Assembly (NCBI GenBank): GCA_036741695.1
Contig: DAINRU010000002.1
Coordinates: 70,334-134,333 of the forward strand
Source of the DNA: JAFANK01 sp036741695
Lineage (GTDB): Bacteria > Vulcanimicrobiota > Vulcanimicrobiia > Eremiobacterales > Eremiobacteraceae
DNA: 64,000 nucleotides
Reading direction: 5' to 3'
In this document: piece after piece, positions 40,191 to 49,600 of the stretch
How positions within the stretch are numbered: the stretch's first letter is position 1
Layout of the letters: each line of letters starts with the position of its first letter
Made by a program: the position numbers and the translations under genes
The notes under the pieces: generated by a model
What the model was told of the DNA's origin: nothing
Seen by the model: only the letters and a program-made list of their open reading frames with translations
Database searches by the model: none

Positions 40191-41312
40191 ATGTCGTTCC
40201 TGAGCAAGTTCTTCTCGCGCGGCGGGAACAAGTACGTCGGCATCGATTTCGGTTCGCACGAACTGAAGGCGGTGCAGTTCGGCGGCTCGTCGCGTGGAGC
40301 AGTGCTCGAGCACGTGTACCGGGTCAGCACGCCGGCGAACAGCATCAAAGACGGCGTGGTCAGCGACCCGCAACTCGTGGGTGAGGCGCTGCGTCAGCTG
40401 TTCGCTGACGGCGCGTTCAGCGCGCGCAAGACCATCAGCGCGGTCTCCGGCCCGACCGTCGTCGTCCGTCAGGTGACGATGCCGGTCATGAGCGAGCGCG
40501 AGCTGCGCGATTCGACCAAGTACGAAGCCGAGCGTTTCCTGCCCTACTCCGTCGACGAAGCGCAGATCGACGCGAAGATCCTGGGCAAAGCCGATGACGG
40601 TCAGAACATGGACGTGCTCATCGTCGCGGCGCAGAAGGATCTCGTCACCTCGCAGATGAGCGCCCTGCAGTTCGCCGGCCTCACGCCTGCGGTGGTCGAG
40701 GTCGAGCCGTTCTCGATGGTGCGCGCCATGATCGCACCCGAAGATCCGCAGTACGAGCAGAACATCGCGGTGATCAACGTCGGTGCTGCATCCACGAGCA
40801 TCAACATCACCAAAGGTGGTCACGTGCCGTTCACGCGCAACGTGCCCATCGGCGGCAACGCGATCACCAAGGCCATCGCCAACGGCCTCAACGTCTCGAT
40901 GGAAGACGCTGAGAAGATGAAGCGAGAGAAGGCGCGCATCCTGTCGCAACAGGACACGGGCCCGGTGCCGCCCACCGTCACCCGCATCTTCAACGTCATC
41001 ACGCCGCCGCTCACCGAGCTCGTCACCGAAGTGCACAAATCGCTTGACTACTTCAGAACGCGCTTCCGCGGCGAGACGATCGAATCTGTCATCCTCGGCG
41101 GGGGTTCCAGCCGTCTCGAGAATCTCGACGCGTTCCTGAGCCACGAACTCGGCCTGCCGGTCGTGCTCGCCAATCCGCTCGAGCGCTCGGTCCATGACCC
41201 GGCGGATTTCCCGGCAGACTTCCTGCGCGACGCGGGCCCGTCGATGATCGTCGCCGCCGGCCTCGGCAAACGCGATCTGTCGACCGATGGCCGCGCCGGA
41301 GCAGCGGCGTGA
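40191..41312 (+). CDS. pilM: Type IV pilus assembly protein PilM
   Basis: A 373-residue actin-like ATPase-fold protein. KYVGIDFGSHELKAVQF (residues 14-30) is the phosphate-1 motif of PilM, INVGAASTSINI the second, and VILGGGSSRLENL the adenosine motif. PilM sits on the cytoplasmic side and binds the N-terminal tail of PilN. The next gene encodes PilN with the matching INLLP tail. ATG 40191 is preceded by GAGAGGCTAGGG. Confidence 0.95.
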   Translation: MSFLSKFFSRGGNKYVGIDFGSHELKAVQFGGSSRGAVLEHVYRVSTPANSIKDGVVSDPQLVGEALRQLFADGAFSARKTISAVSGPTVVVRQVTMPVMSERELRDSTKYEAERFLPYSVDEAQIDAKILGKADDGQNMDVLIVAAQKDLVTSQMSALQFAGLTPAVVEVEPFSMVRAMIAPEDPQYEQNIAVINVGAASTSINITKGGHVPFTRNVPIGGNAITKAIANGLNVSMEDAEKMKREKARILSQQDTGPVPPTVTRIFNVITPPLTELVTEVHKSLDYFRTRFRGETIESVILGGGSSRLENLDAFLSHELGLPVVLANPLERSVHDPADFPADFLRDAGPSMIVAAGLGKRDLSTDGRAGAAA

Positions 41313-41340
41313 GCAAGCGTGAAGGAGTAGGAGCACTCGC

Positions 41341-41916
41341 GTGATCGACATCAACCTTCTCCCATCAGCACAGCGTCGCTCGGTCTTCACCTTCGACCAG
41401 ACGTTTTCGGTCGGGCTCGGCCTGCTGGCCGCGCTCGTGCTGATCGTCATCGCGTTCGACGTCTTCGAGAACATCCAGATCAACAATTTGAACAAGCAGA
41501 TCGCCGACTGGACGCAGCGCGTGGCGCAGGTGCAAGCCGACGTCAAGACAGTCGACGACCTCAAGGACCAGGTCGCGCAGCTGCGCGCCAAGGCCGATCT
41601 GCTCGAGCGCATCAAACAGAGCCCGCTGCAAGTGGCCGAGATCCTCGCAGATATCGGCAACAACACGCCCCACGGGGTGTGGTATAGCAGCGTGACCGTG
41701 GCGCATCCCACGGCCGGCGGCTCTGTGACCCTGACTGGTGATACTGGAACCTATCGAGAGGTCGCGGATCTCATGTTGAACCTGGACGGGTCGCCCATCT
41801 TTGGGGACGCCGCCTTGACGACGAGTTCGCAGACCGTCTCGCCGACGCAGCCCAACGGCGGCGACGTGCAGTTCTCCGTGATCGGATCCCTCAGCCCCGC
41901 GGTGATCGGACAATGA
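41341..41916 (+). CDS. pilN: Type IV pilus assembly protein PilN
   Basis: A 191-residue bitopic protein: cytoplasmic tail MIDINLLP (the PilM-binding motif is INLLP), a membrane span (about 24-44), a coiled coil (about 50-95, LNKQIADWTQRVAQVQADVK) and a periplasmic ferredoxin-like domain. PilN and PilO form the inner-membrane alignment complex linking PilM to PilP and PilQ. GTG start at 41341 with GAAGGAG near 41320. Its stop overlaps pilO (ATGA). Confidence 0.92.
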   Translation: MIDINLLPSAQRRSVFTFDQTFSVGLGLLAALVLIVIAFDVFENIQINNLNKQIADWTQRVAQVQADVKTVDDLKDQVAQLRAKADLLERIKQSPLQVAEILADIGNNTPHGVWYSSVTVAHPTAGGSVTLTGDTGTYREVADLMLNLDGSPIFGDAALTTSSQTVSPTQPNGGDVQFSVIGSLSPAVIGQ

Positions 41917-42794
41917 ATCAACAAGAGTCCAATCTCAACCGTATCCTGATCGTCGTCGGCGTGCTCGCCCTCGTCGCGCTCGGTGCGTACTTCATGGTGG
42001 TCCAGCCCAAGCTTCAGCAGGTGGCGCAGTCCCGGGCGCAGCTCGACAGTCTGCAGGCGCAGTACAGCGATCTCAAACGGGTGGCCGACCAGAAGCCGCT
42101 GTATCTCGCCCTCATCCGTCAGGTTCAGTCCAGGCTCACCGGTGTCGAACTGACGGCTGACCCGCGTGCATATATCCCGTCGTACCTGAAGCAGATCGAA
42201 GACTTGGCCAAACGCGATGGGCTGGTCGTGACTGCGGTCGTGCCGCAAGCAGTGGCGACGCCGGAGGGCGGCGCGACACCGGCACCGGCGGCGGTTGCCA
42301 CGGTCGCGCCCGCGATCCAGGGCGCGGTGGGCATCAACCAAGTGTCGGCGGCCGAGGGGACGCGCAACGCCGCAAACGCGCAAGCCCAGGCCGAAAACAC
42401 GCAGATGCCGTCAGCTGGCGGCGCTCCGCCTGCCGCAGGCGGCAAGCCAGGCGCTCCTGCGCCCGCTGCCGGGCAGCCGGGATCTCAGGTGAGGTCTGCT
42501 GCGACGCCGTCGCCGCGCATCAACGCGCAGGTGTACCTCAGCCAATCCTTCGAGCAGGTGCCGATCAACATGGAATTCAGCGGCACCTACACCGACCTGC
42601 AGAAGTTCCTGCGCGACCTGAACAAGTTTCCGAAGCTGCTCGGCGTGGGAAGCGTCACGCTCACCTCGTCGCATGCAGGGGTCGGCGAGACGCCCAAGTT
42701 GCACATCGTCCTGCCCATCACGGCGTATCGCTTGAGCCCAACCGGGCCGCAGCCCGTCGCATCGCCGCCTCCGGGCGCGGCGAACGGAGGTTAA
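41913..42794 (+). CDS. pilO: Type IV pilus assembly protein PilO
   Basis: A 293-residue bitopic protein with a membrane span (about 10-30, ILIVVGVLALVALGAYFMV), a coiled coil (LQQVAQSRAQLDSLQAQYSDLKRVADQK), and a C-terminal ferredoxin-like domain (SFEQVPINMEFSGTYTDLQKFLRDLNKFPKLL). Between them lies a long Ala/Pro/Gly-rich insertion (about residues 105-195) that makes it larger than typical PilO (about 200). The insertion looks disordered. Coupled to pilN by an ATGA overlap. Confidence 0.9.
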   Translation: MNQQESNLNRILIVVGVLALVALGAYFMVVQPKLQQVAQSRAQLDSLQAQYSDLKRVADQKPLYLALIRQVQSRLTGVELTADPRAYIPSYLKQIEDLAKRDGLVVTAVVPQAVATPEGGATPAPAAVATVAPAIQGAVGINQVSAAEGTRNAANAQAQAENTQMPSAGGAPPAAGGKPGAPAPAAGQPGSQVRSAATPSPRINAQVYLSQSFEQVPINMEFSGTYTDLQKFLRDLNKFPKLLGVGSVTLTSSHAGVGETPKLHIVLPITAYRLSPTGPQPVASPPPGAANGG

Positions 42795-42801
42795 CCGTCA
42801 G

Positions 42802-43299
42802 ATGAGAACGTCCGTCGTCGCAGTGTTCGCCCTCGTGCTCGCGCTCGCCGCGTGCTCGAGCGCCACACCGCCGCCTGGGCCGGTCTCCCTTCACCCGCAA
42901 GACGAGTCGACGCCGCCGCCGATCACCACGACGCCGGTGCCCATTGTCAAGGCGAAGGTCGTGACCGGTGCAGGTCGCGTCGACCCGTTTGTCGCGCTCT
43001 TCGGTCCGCCCACCGGCGGGTCGTCGACGCCCAGAGTCGCCGTGTCCACGTTCCCGAACATCCCGACCTTGCCGGGCTTTGAAAACGCACCCGGTGCCGG
43101 CGGGATGTGGGGTTCGGTCAAGCTGACAGCCGTCATGCAGAACGGCGGCTACATCGCGATCGTCGAAGCCGACGGCAAATCGTACTTCGTGCGGCCGGGC
43201 GATCGCGTGGATGATAGGTTTCGCGTCATCTCCATCGGTCCAGATTATATAACGCTCGGAACAGATACAGAAGAGCGACACTTCTCGCTAGGGGGTTAA
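42802..43299 (+). CDS. pilP: PilP-like pilus lipoprotein
   Basis: A 165-residue lipoprotein: signal with LAAC lipobox (Cys18), a Pro/Thr-rich stalk (about 20-50), the GRVDPF motif that opens the PilP HR domain, and a C-terminal beta domain (VKLTAVMQNGGYIAIVEADGKSYFVRPGD). PilP bridges the PilN/O complex to the PilQ secretin. Position between pilO and pilQ supports the call; sequence alone is weaker because PilP is poorly conserved. Confidence 0.82.
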   Translation: MRTSVVAVFALVLALAACSSATPPPGPVSLHPQDESTPPPITTTPVPIVKAKVVTGAGRVDPFVALFGPPTGGSSTPRVAVSTFPNIPTLPGFENAPGAGGMWGSVKLTAVMQNGGYIAIVEADGKSYFVRPGDRVDDRFRVISIGPDYITLGTDTEERHFSLGG

Positions 43300-43302
43300 A
43301 AA

Positions 43303-45336
43303 ATGCATCGGCATCTTCGGTTGACGTCGGCCTGGCTCATGGGGTGCGCGCTCGTACTCCTCGGCCTTGCCTCTCCGCAGCCCGGCCGAAGCGCCGACAA
43401 TCCGATCAAAGACGTCTCGTATGCGAAACGAGACGGGGCATTTGAGTTGTCGGTAGCGGCGTCCGGTCCGGTCACGACTCGCGTGAGCCGGTTCTCGGTC
43501 GACGCCAAGAGCGACATCGTAGATCTGGTCGTGGATGTGTCGCCGGCTTCATACGATGGCCAGACGAAGGTCATCGGCTTCTCGAACGGACAGATCCGTC
43601 AAGTCCGCGTCGGGCAGCTGTCGCAAAATCCGGCGGTCATGCGCATCGTCGTCGAGTCGACCGGCTCGCCGAAGTATCAGCTGACGAATGCGCCCGGCCA
43701 CGTAACGCAGCTCGCCGTCCAGACGAACCAGGTCGCCTTCGCGCTGCCCACGCAACAGGCAGTCGCCGCAGCGCGCCAGGCTAAGGATCGTCAGGACACG
43801 GTAATCGGCGGATCCACGACTCCGGTCGTGGCCAGCGCCGGCACCGCCGACACCTCGAGCGGCAAGCCGCAAACGGCCAAGCCGGCCGCTCATCCGGCGC
43901 CCGCTGCCCATCCGGCGACGGTCGCCGCGGTGCAAGCCCCGGCACCCGCCAAGCCGCAGCCGAAACCAGCGGCAGCGCCCGCGCGGGCGAGCGCACCCGC
44001 ACCGGCGCATGTCGCAGCTCCGGTCGTCGTGGCGCAGGCCACCCCGAATCCGTGGCTGCCCGGCGGCAAGTACTATTGCAAAGTCGGCGCGCATCATCCG
44101 TCCGCCGCGACCATGGCATCGCACGAGAGCGCTCCGGCTGCCTCGCATGCGATGGCGCCGGCACCGCCGCCGGACATGAACATGGCAGCGGGACCGCGCA
44201 CCGTGAATATCGACGTGAAGAACGCCGACATCCTCGACGTCCTCAAGCTGCTCGCCAACGAGAGCGGCCAGAACATCGTGGCCACGCAGAACGTCAAAGG
44301 GACGGTCACGCTCTCGTTGCATGACGTGCCGCTTGCCACGGCCCTCGACCTCATCGTGCGGACCAACGGGCTCGACTACCGTAAGATGGGCAACATCTAC
44401 GTCGTGGGCACGACTGACGATCTCAACCACGAGTTCGGCTCGGCTGGTCAGGAGTCGACGCAGACCGTCGCCTTCCCGATCAAGTACGCCAACCCGCAGG
44501 ACCTCGGCAAGCAGCTAGCCGGTGTCATCCCGGCGAACTCGTTCACGATCGACCCGCGTACCGATACGGTCATCGTGAGCGGCACGCCGGAGATCATCCA
44601 GTCGGCTCGTAACTTCCTGGCGCTGACTGACGTGCCGGCACCGCAGGTGGTCTTCGAAGTCAAGGTCCTGGACATCACGCATAACGGCAACCTCGACGTC
44701 GGCGTGCAGTACAGCGGCTCGTCGCCCCTCGACCTGTTCGAGAACTGCCTCGAATGCGGCCCCGTCCAGACGGTACCCGTGCAGACGGTGAGCGGCAACC
44801 CCATCGCGCCGCAGCCGTTCACGCGCAACGCGCTGTTCGTGCAGGCGACCCTGAACTACCTGATCACGCACAACGACGCCCAACTGCTCGCCAACCCGCG
44901 GGTCGCGGCGCTGGACAACCAGCAGGCGAACCTGCTCGTGGGCCAGACCTATCCGCTCGTGTACTACAGCCCGCAGTCAGGCCAGTTCCAGGCGCAGTAC
45001 ATCGACATCGGCGTGAAACTGATCATCACGCCCACGGTCAACACCGATGGCTACATCACGACGACCATGCATGTGGAGCGAAGCTTCATCACGGGGCTTG
45101 TCCAGCAGTTCCCGATTCTCGACAATCGCAAGGTGGATTCCATCCTGCGCGTCAAGGACGGCGATACGATCGTGCTGGGCGGGTTGCTCGACGACGAGGC
45201 GACGGTCTCCGTCAGCAAGGTGCCGCTGCTTGGCGACATCCCGATCCTGGGCGCCTTCTTCAAGAACGTGCAGAAGACGAAGACGCATCAGGAAGTGGTC
45301 TTCCTGATCACGCCGCACATCACGAGCGAGCACTAG
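43303..45336 (+). CDS. pilQ: Type IV pilus secretin PilQ
   Basis: A 677-residue outer-membrane secretin. Signal peptide (to about residue 30), one AMIN domain (about 33-145) for peptidoglycan contact, a long Ala/Pro/Lys/His-rich linker (about 150-295), then STN/N0 and N1 domains (VNIDVKNADILDVLKLLANES onward) and the secretin beta domain (FVQATLNYLITHNDAQLLANPRVAALDNQQANLLVG to the end, with VPLLGDIPILGAFFK). It forms the gated channel for the pilus and implies an outer membrane. The large linker is unusual in length. The ATG is 3 nt after the PilP stop. Confidence 0.95.
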   Translation: MHRHLRLTSAWLMGCALVLLGLASPQPGRSADNPIKDVSYAKRDGAFELSVAASGPVTTRVSRFSVDAKSDIVDLVVDVSPASYDGQTKVIGFSNGQIRQVRVGQLSQNPAVMRIVVESTGSPKYQLTNAPGHVTQLAVQTNQVAFALPTQQAVAAARQAKDRQDTVIGGSTTPVVASAGTADTSSGKPQTAKPAAHPAPAAHPATVAAVQAPAPAKPQPKPAAAPARASAPAPAHVAAPVVVAQATPNPWLPGGKYYCKVGAHHPSAATMASHESAPAASHAMAPAPPPDMNMAAGPRTVNIDVKNADILDVLKLLANESGQNIVATQNVKGTVTLSLHDVPLATALDLIVRTNGLDYRKMGNIYVVGTTDDLNHEFGSAGQESTQTVAFPIKYANPQDLGKQLAGVIPANSFTIDPRTDTVIVSGTPEIIQSARNFLALTDVPAPQVVFEVKVLDITHNGNLDVGVQYSGSSPLDLFENCLECGPVQTVPVQTVSGNPIAPQPFTRNALFVQATLNYLITHNDAQLLANPRVAALDNQQANLLVGQTYPLVYYSPQSGQFQAQYIDIGVKLIITPTVNTDGYITTTMHVERSFITGLVQQFPILDNRKVDSILRVKDGDTIVLGGLLDDEATVSVSKVPLLGDIPILGAFFKNVQKTKTHQEVVFLITPHITSEH

Positions 45337-45356
45337 ACCTAAGCCAGAACCTCGCA

Positions 45357-45389
45357 CAAGAGCCGCGGATCGTCCGCGGCTCTTGCCTT
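45357..45389 (+). terminator. Strong rho-independent terminator after pilQ
   Basis: A perfect 13-bp stem CAAGAGCCGCGGA / TCCGCGGCTCTTG with a 3-nt loop, followed by CCTTTT. It lies 20 nt after the pilQ stop and closes the pilM-Q operon. Confidence 0.9.
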
Positions 45390-45400
45390 TTGCGAAAGCC

Positions 45401-45429
45401 ATAACGGACCTAAAGGTCCGGTGCGTCAA
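45401..45429 (-). repeat. Palindromic repeat copy 3, inverted, upstream of aroC
   Basis: Read on the minus strand it matches the element at 20509-20537 at 26 of 29 positions; the 18-nt core AACGGACCTAAAGGTCCG is identical. It lies between the pilQ terminator and aroC, about 20-48 nt before the aroC start, so in the aroC mRNA it would form a hairpin in the leader. Confidence 0.75.
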
Positions 45430-45448
45430 AGGTCCGCCGCCACGGGCA

Positions 45449-46621
45449 ATGAAGCGACGCCGCATGATCAGATATATGACGGCAGGCGAGTCGCACGGCC
45501 CCGCACTCGTCGGCATACTGGACGGATTGCCGGCCGGCCTGGCAATCGACGTGGCAGGCATCGACGCCGCCTTGGCGGCACGCCAGGGTGGCCATGGGCG
45601 TGGTGGACGCATGAAGATTGAGAAAGACCGGGTAGAGGTCGTCGCCGGCATGCGCGGAGGGCGAACGCTCGGTTCGCCTGTCGCCATCCTCGTGCACAAC
45701 CGGGATTTCGCCAATGTCAAAGATCTCATGGATCCCATCACAGGTTCTGGCGATCCGATCACCCGACCGCGGCCCGGCCATGCGGACTTCGCCGGCGCGC
45801 TCAAGTACCGCCATCGCGACCTGCGCAACGTGCTCGAGCGAGCTAGCGCGCGCGAGACGGCGATGCGCGTGGCGCTGGGTGAGCTCGCGCGCCAATACCT
45901 CGCTGTGTTCGGCGTCACAGTGCGTTCGCACGTCGTGCAAATCGGCGACGTCACGGCGCGCACACTCGACCAGCTGCCCGATATTGAACATATAGCCGAG
46001 TCACCGGTGCGGTGTGCAGACGCGGAGGCAGCGACGCGGATGATGCAGCGCATCGATGAGGCGAAGATCGCGGGTGATACGCTCGGCGGCGCCTTTGAAA
46101 TTCGAGTGATGAAGATGCCCGTCGGGATCGGGAGCAATCGCCAACCATGGGAGCGCCTTGATGCGATCATCTCCGGCGCGCTCATGAGCATCCAGACCGT
46201 CAAGGCAGTGGAAGTGGGGGAAGGCATCGTCTCCGGAGGCTACGTCGGCAGCAAATCGCACGACATCTTCGAGCTGCGCGGCGGACAGGTCGCGCGGCCG
46301 ACAAATCGCGCCGGCGGCATCGAAGGTGGAATGTCCAACGGTGAGGATCTGATCGTGAGAGCGCGCCTCAAACCCATCGCGACCCTGATGGCGCCGCTCG
46401 AATCGATCGACGTCGCATCGGGGGAGCCGGCTCTGGCGACGATCGTGCGCAGCGACGTCTGCGCGGTGCCGGCAGCCTCGCTCATCGGCGAGGCCATGGT
46501 GTGCCTCGCGCTGGCGCGTGCCTTCTCGGAGAAGTATGGCGGCGACAGCGTGGCAGAAGTCGTGGAGCATTTCGAGGCGTCGCAGGCCGGCGCCGCCGGC
46601 GTGTTCGACCGGCCGCGCTGA
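45449..46621 (+). CDS. aroC: Chorismate synthase
   Basis: A 390-residue enzyme with TAGESHGPALVGILDGLPAG at the N-terminus, the FMN/phosphate-binding ALKYRHRDLRNVLERASARE, GSNRQPWERLDA and RAGGIEGGMSNGEDL, all chorismate synthase hallmarks. It eliminates phosphate from EPSP to give chorismate, using reduced FMN. Start is ATG 45449 (MKRRRMIRYMTAGES) or the family-typical ATG 45464 (MIRYM); neither has a strong ribosome-binding sequence. An in-frame opening upstream is non-coding and overlaps the pilQ terminator. Followed by a 43-nt gap. Confidence 0.95.
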   Translation: MKRRRMIRYMTAGESHGPALVGILDGLPAGLAIDVAGIDAALAARQGGHGRGGRMKIEKDRVEVVAGMRGGRTLGSPVAILVHNRDFANVKDLMDPITGSGDPITRPRPGHADFAGALKYRHRDLRNVLERASARETAMRVALGELARQYLAVFGVTVRSHVVQIGDVTARTLDQLPDIEHIAESPVRCADAEAATRMMQRIDEAKIAGDTLGGAFEIRVMKMPVGIGSNRQPWERLDAIISGALMSIQTVKAVEVGEGIVSGGYVGSKSHDIFELRGGQVARPTNRAGGIEGGMSNGEDLIVRARLKPIATLMAPLESIDVASGEPALATIVRSDVCAVPAASLIGEAMVCLALARAFSEKYGGDSVAEVVEHFEASQAGAAGVFDRPR

Positions 46622-46664
46622 CCGAAGAGTATATACGATGAAGGAACGTACGTAAGAAGGGCTC

Positions 46665-49600
46665 ATGGCAACGGCGCAGCCGAACAGAGAAGGAAAACAA
46701 GCCGAGGGCGGGGCGCAACAACGCGTCAGCGCCACGCTTGCTCAGGCGCGCCAACATCTCATCCGCAACAATTCGCAGGCCGCTATCGCGCTGCTCAAGG
46801 AGCTCGCCAACCAGCCGGACTGTGCGCCCGACGTCCGCCTCGAGGCGGCGAAGATGCTGGGGACCGCGGGGGCAAACGCGGAGGCGGCGCAGTGCTACCT
46901 GAACGCAGGCCTGGCGCTGCTCTACGACCTTGGCGATATGGCGCGGGCCCGGCAGGCGTTCGCCAGCGCCCACAACCTCGATCCGCATAACCTCGACGTC
47001 ATCTTCCATCTCGGCCAGGCCGACGTGGTGGAGGGCCGTACGCAAGATGGTCTTGCGAAATTCATCGACGTCCTGCGCAAGTCCAACCTCAAGCACACCC
47101 CTGCGCTGTTCGAAGCGGGTTGCATCTATCAGGCGAACGGTCAATATGATCAGGCGATCTTGGCGTTCAAGAAAGTCCTCGATCGCGAGAAAGAGCACAT
47201 CCAGGCGATCGTGCACATGGGGCAGCTGCATCAGATCAAGGGCATGATCCCCGAGGCCATCGGCTATTACATGCAGGCGGCGCAGATCACGCGCGAGGCG
47301 CAGCAACTGGGCACGACGCGCCAGATCGTCAACATGGTCCTCGCTCTTGACGGCAACAACGCCCGCGCACGCAGTCTGCTCGCTGACCTGGACGAAAAGG
47401 GCGACGATGAGGAGGCCGAGACGCCTGCAGCGGCGTCGAGCACGCCACGGAAAATTGAAGCTCCCGCGCAGGCGGAACCAGCTCCGGCGCCGGTCCCGGC
47501 CGCGCGGGTACAGCCCGACGCGCCGCGGCCTGCAAAAGCGCCGCCGGCCGAGGAACACCTCACCGAGGATGGGTCGACGGCGAAAGCCAGCGGCAGTGCG
47601 ACCGCCGCCGCCGAGCTCGCGCGTCTCGGCAAAGAGCGCGCCGCCGCCGAAGCGGCTCTTGCCAAGCTGCGGGCCGAACTCGAAGCGGCTCAGCTCGCCA
47701 ACGAGTCGGCGCAAACCGAGGCAGCGCAGCGGCGCAGCGCCCTGGAGAAACAGGCGATGGCCGACATCGCCGCGGAGATGGACGCCAAACGTGAGGCTGC
47801 CAAGCGCGAGCTCGCCGAGCTGCTCGAACAGGTGGAGCGGGCGCGCGCGGAGAGCGCCGAAGCCGCGTCCATGCGCGATACGATCGCCGCGGCGACGGCA
47901 GAGCTCGACGAAAAGCTGCAGCAGTTGCAGCAAGACGTTGCAGCTGCGGAGACGAGCCGCTCCAAGGCCGCGGGCGCGGTCGCCGCATCGGTCGGCGAGC
48001 TGGAGCGTAAGGCCAAGGCGCTGAAGGGCGACGTCGCAGCGGAGGAAGGGCGCCTCAAGGAGGCCAGAGCCCAGGCTGCCCAGATGCAGAGCAACCTGGG
48101 CAAGGCGAAGACGGCGCACGAGGCGGCGATGCTCGAGATCGCGGCGCGCCGCGAGCGCGCGCAAGCGGACCTCGAAAAAGCCGAGAGCGAAGCCGAGCGG
48201 GTCGTGCGCGAGAAAGATGCCGAGCGCGAGCGCAGCGAGCTCTCCGTGGCCGAGCTTGATAGCAAGGCGGAACAACTGCGTGCCGAGATCGCTAGTGTCG
48301 AACGGCGCCGCAAGGACGCCGAGAGCAAGGCTGCAGCCGCGCACGCCACGCTTGAGACGATGGAAGCACAGATCGCCGCAGCGAAGGCGAAGGCGGACAC
48401 CGCATCAGGCGATCTCAAGGATATCGTCGATCAAGTCAGGACAGCGCAAACCAACTCCACGGATCTGAGCGCACGCCTCGCCGAACTGCAGGCGGCGATC
48501 GAGCAAGCGGAGGGCAAGAAGCGCGTTCTCGAGGATTCGATCAGCAAGGTCAAACCATTGTCCAGCGCAGCCGACAAGCGGCGCGCGGAGGCTGAATCGG
48601 CGGCCGAACAAGCGGACAAGAAGAGAGCCAAACAGGAGTCCGAGCTCAAGGCCGTCGAGGTCCGTAAGCGCGAGCTCGAGGAAGCGCTCACCAAGCTGAA
48701 GTCGTTGAACTCGGCCGCCAGCGAGCGACGGGCCGAGGCAGAGGCGGCCGCCGAGCAGGCCGAGGCGCTGCGGGCAAAGCGCGAAGCAGACGCGGAGGCG
48801 CTCGCTGCGCGCATCACCACGCTCGAGTCGACGCTGCATGACGCAGACGCACGCGCCAAAGCGACCGCCGCGGAGAGCGCCGCTCTTGCTGAGCTGTCAG
48901 AAAAAGTGAGCGAGCATCGAGGTGCGGTGTTAGAGCTCGAGACGAAGAAGGCCGAGACCGAACGAGCTGTCGCTCAAGCACGTGCCGAGCTCGAGATGCT
49001 GCGCAAAGCCAACGACGAGGCCCGCGCGAGCCTCGAGACGCGCGCCTTTGACGCGCGCACAGGAGCTCCGCAGAACGCTGGAGAGCTGGACGCGGAGGCC
49101 GTCGCTGCCATCGTGCCGGCTGAATCGTGTGTGGAGTCGCTGCGCACGATCGAGACGCTTGCGGCGGACGGTGAGCTCACCATCGATGCTGCGACAGATC
49201 TGGCGGGCTTCATCCATGAAGGACGAGCGCTGCATGCGCTGCGCGAGGCACGCAAGCGCGCGAACCTGGAAGCTGCGCCCGCTCCATACCTGCTCGTCTG
49301 CGGCGATCTCTGTCGCGACCTTGGCGACATCGCGGCCGCGCGCGACGCCTACCGCACGCTCAGCCTGGCCGACCCGAGCAAAGCGCAGCTCGCGCACGCT
49401 CGTATGGGGGACCTGTTCTTGTCGTTCGCCGAGCGCAGCACGGCCGCGGCGCTGCAGCGCGACGATGCGCACTTCGCAGCGACCGCCGACCCGGCAAAGG
49501 CGATCGAGACCTACGCCGAACTCGTAGCGCGGTTTCCTGAGGATCCCACATTCCGTGAAGAACTCGGCGCCTTGCACGAACGTCTAGGGAATTCGACGGC

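Noticed and set aside
46604..46635. Promoter before the giant TPR gene (TATATA at 46630)
   Set aside because: TATATA is present but no -35 element lies at 16-19 nt, so it was not listed as a feature.
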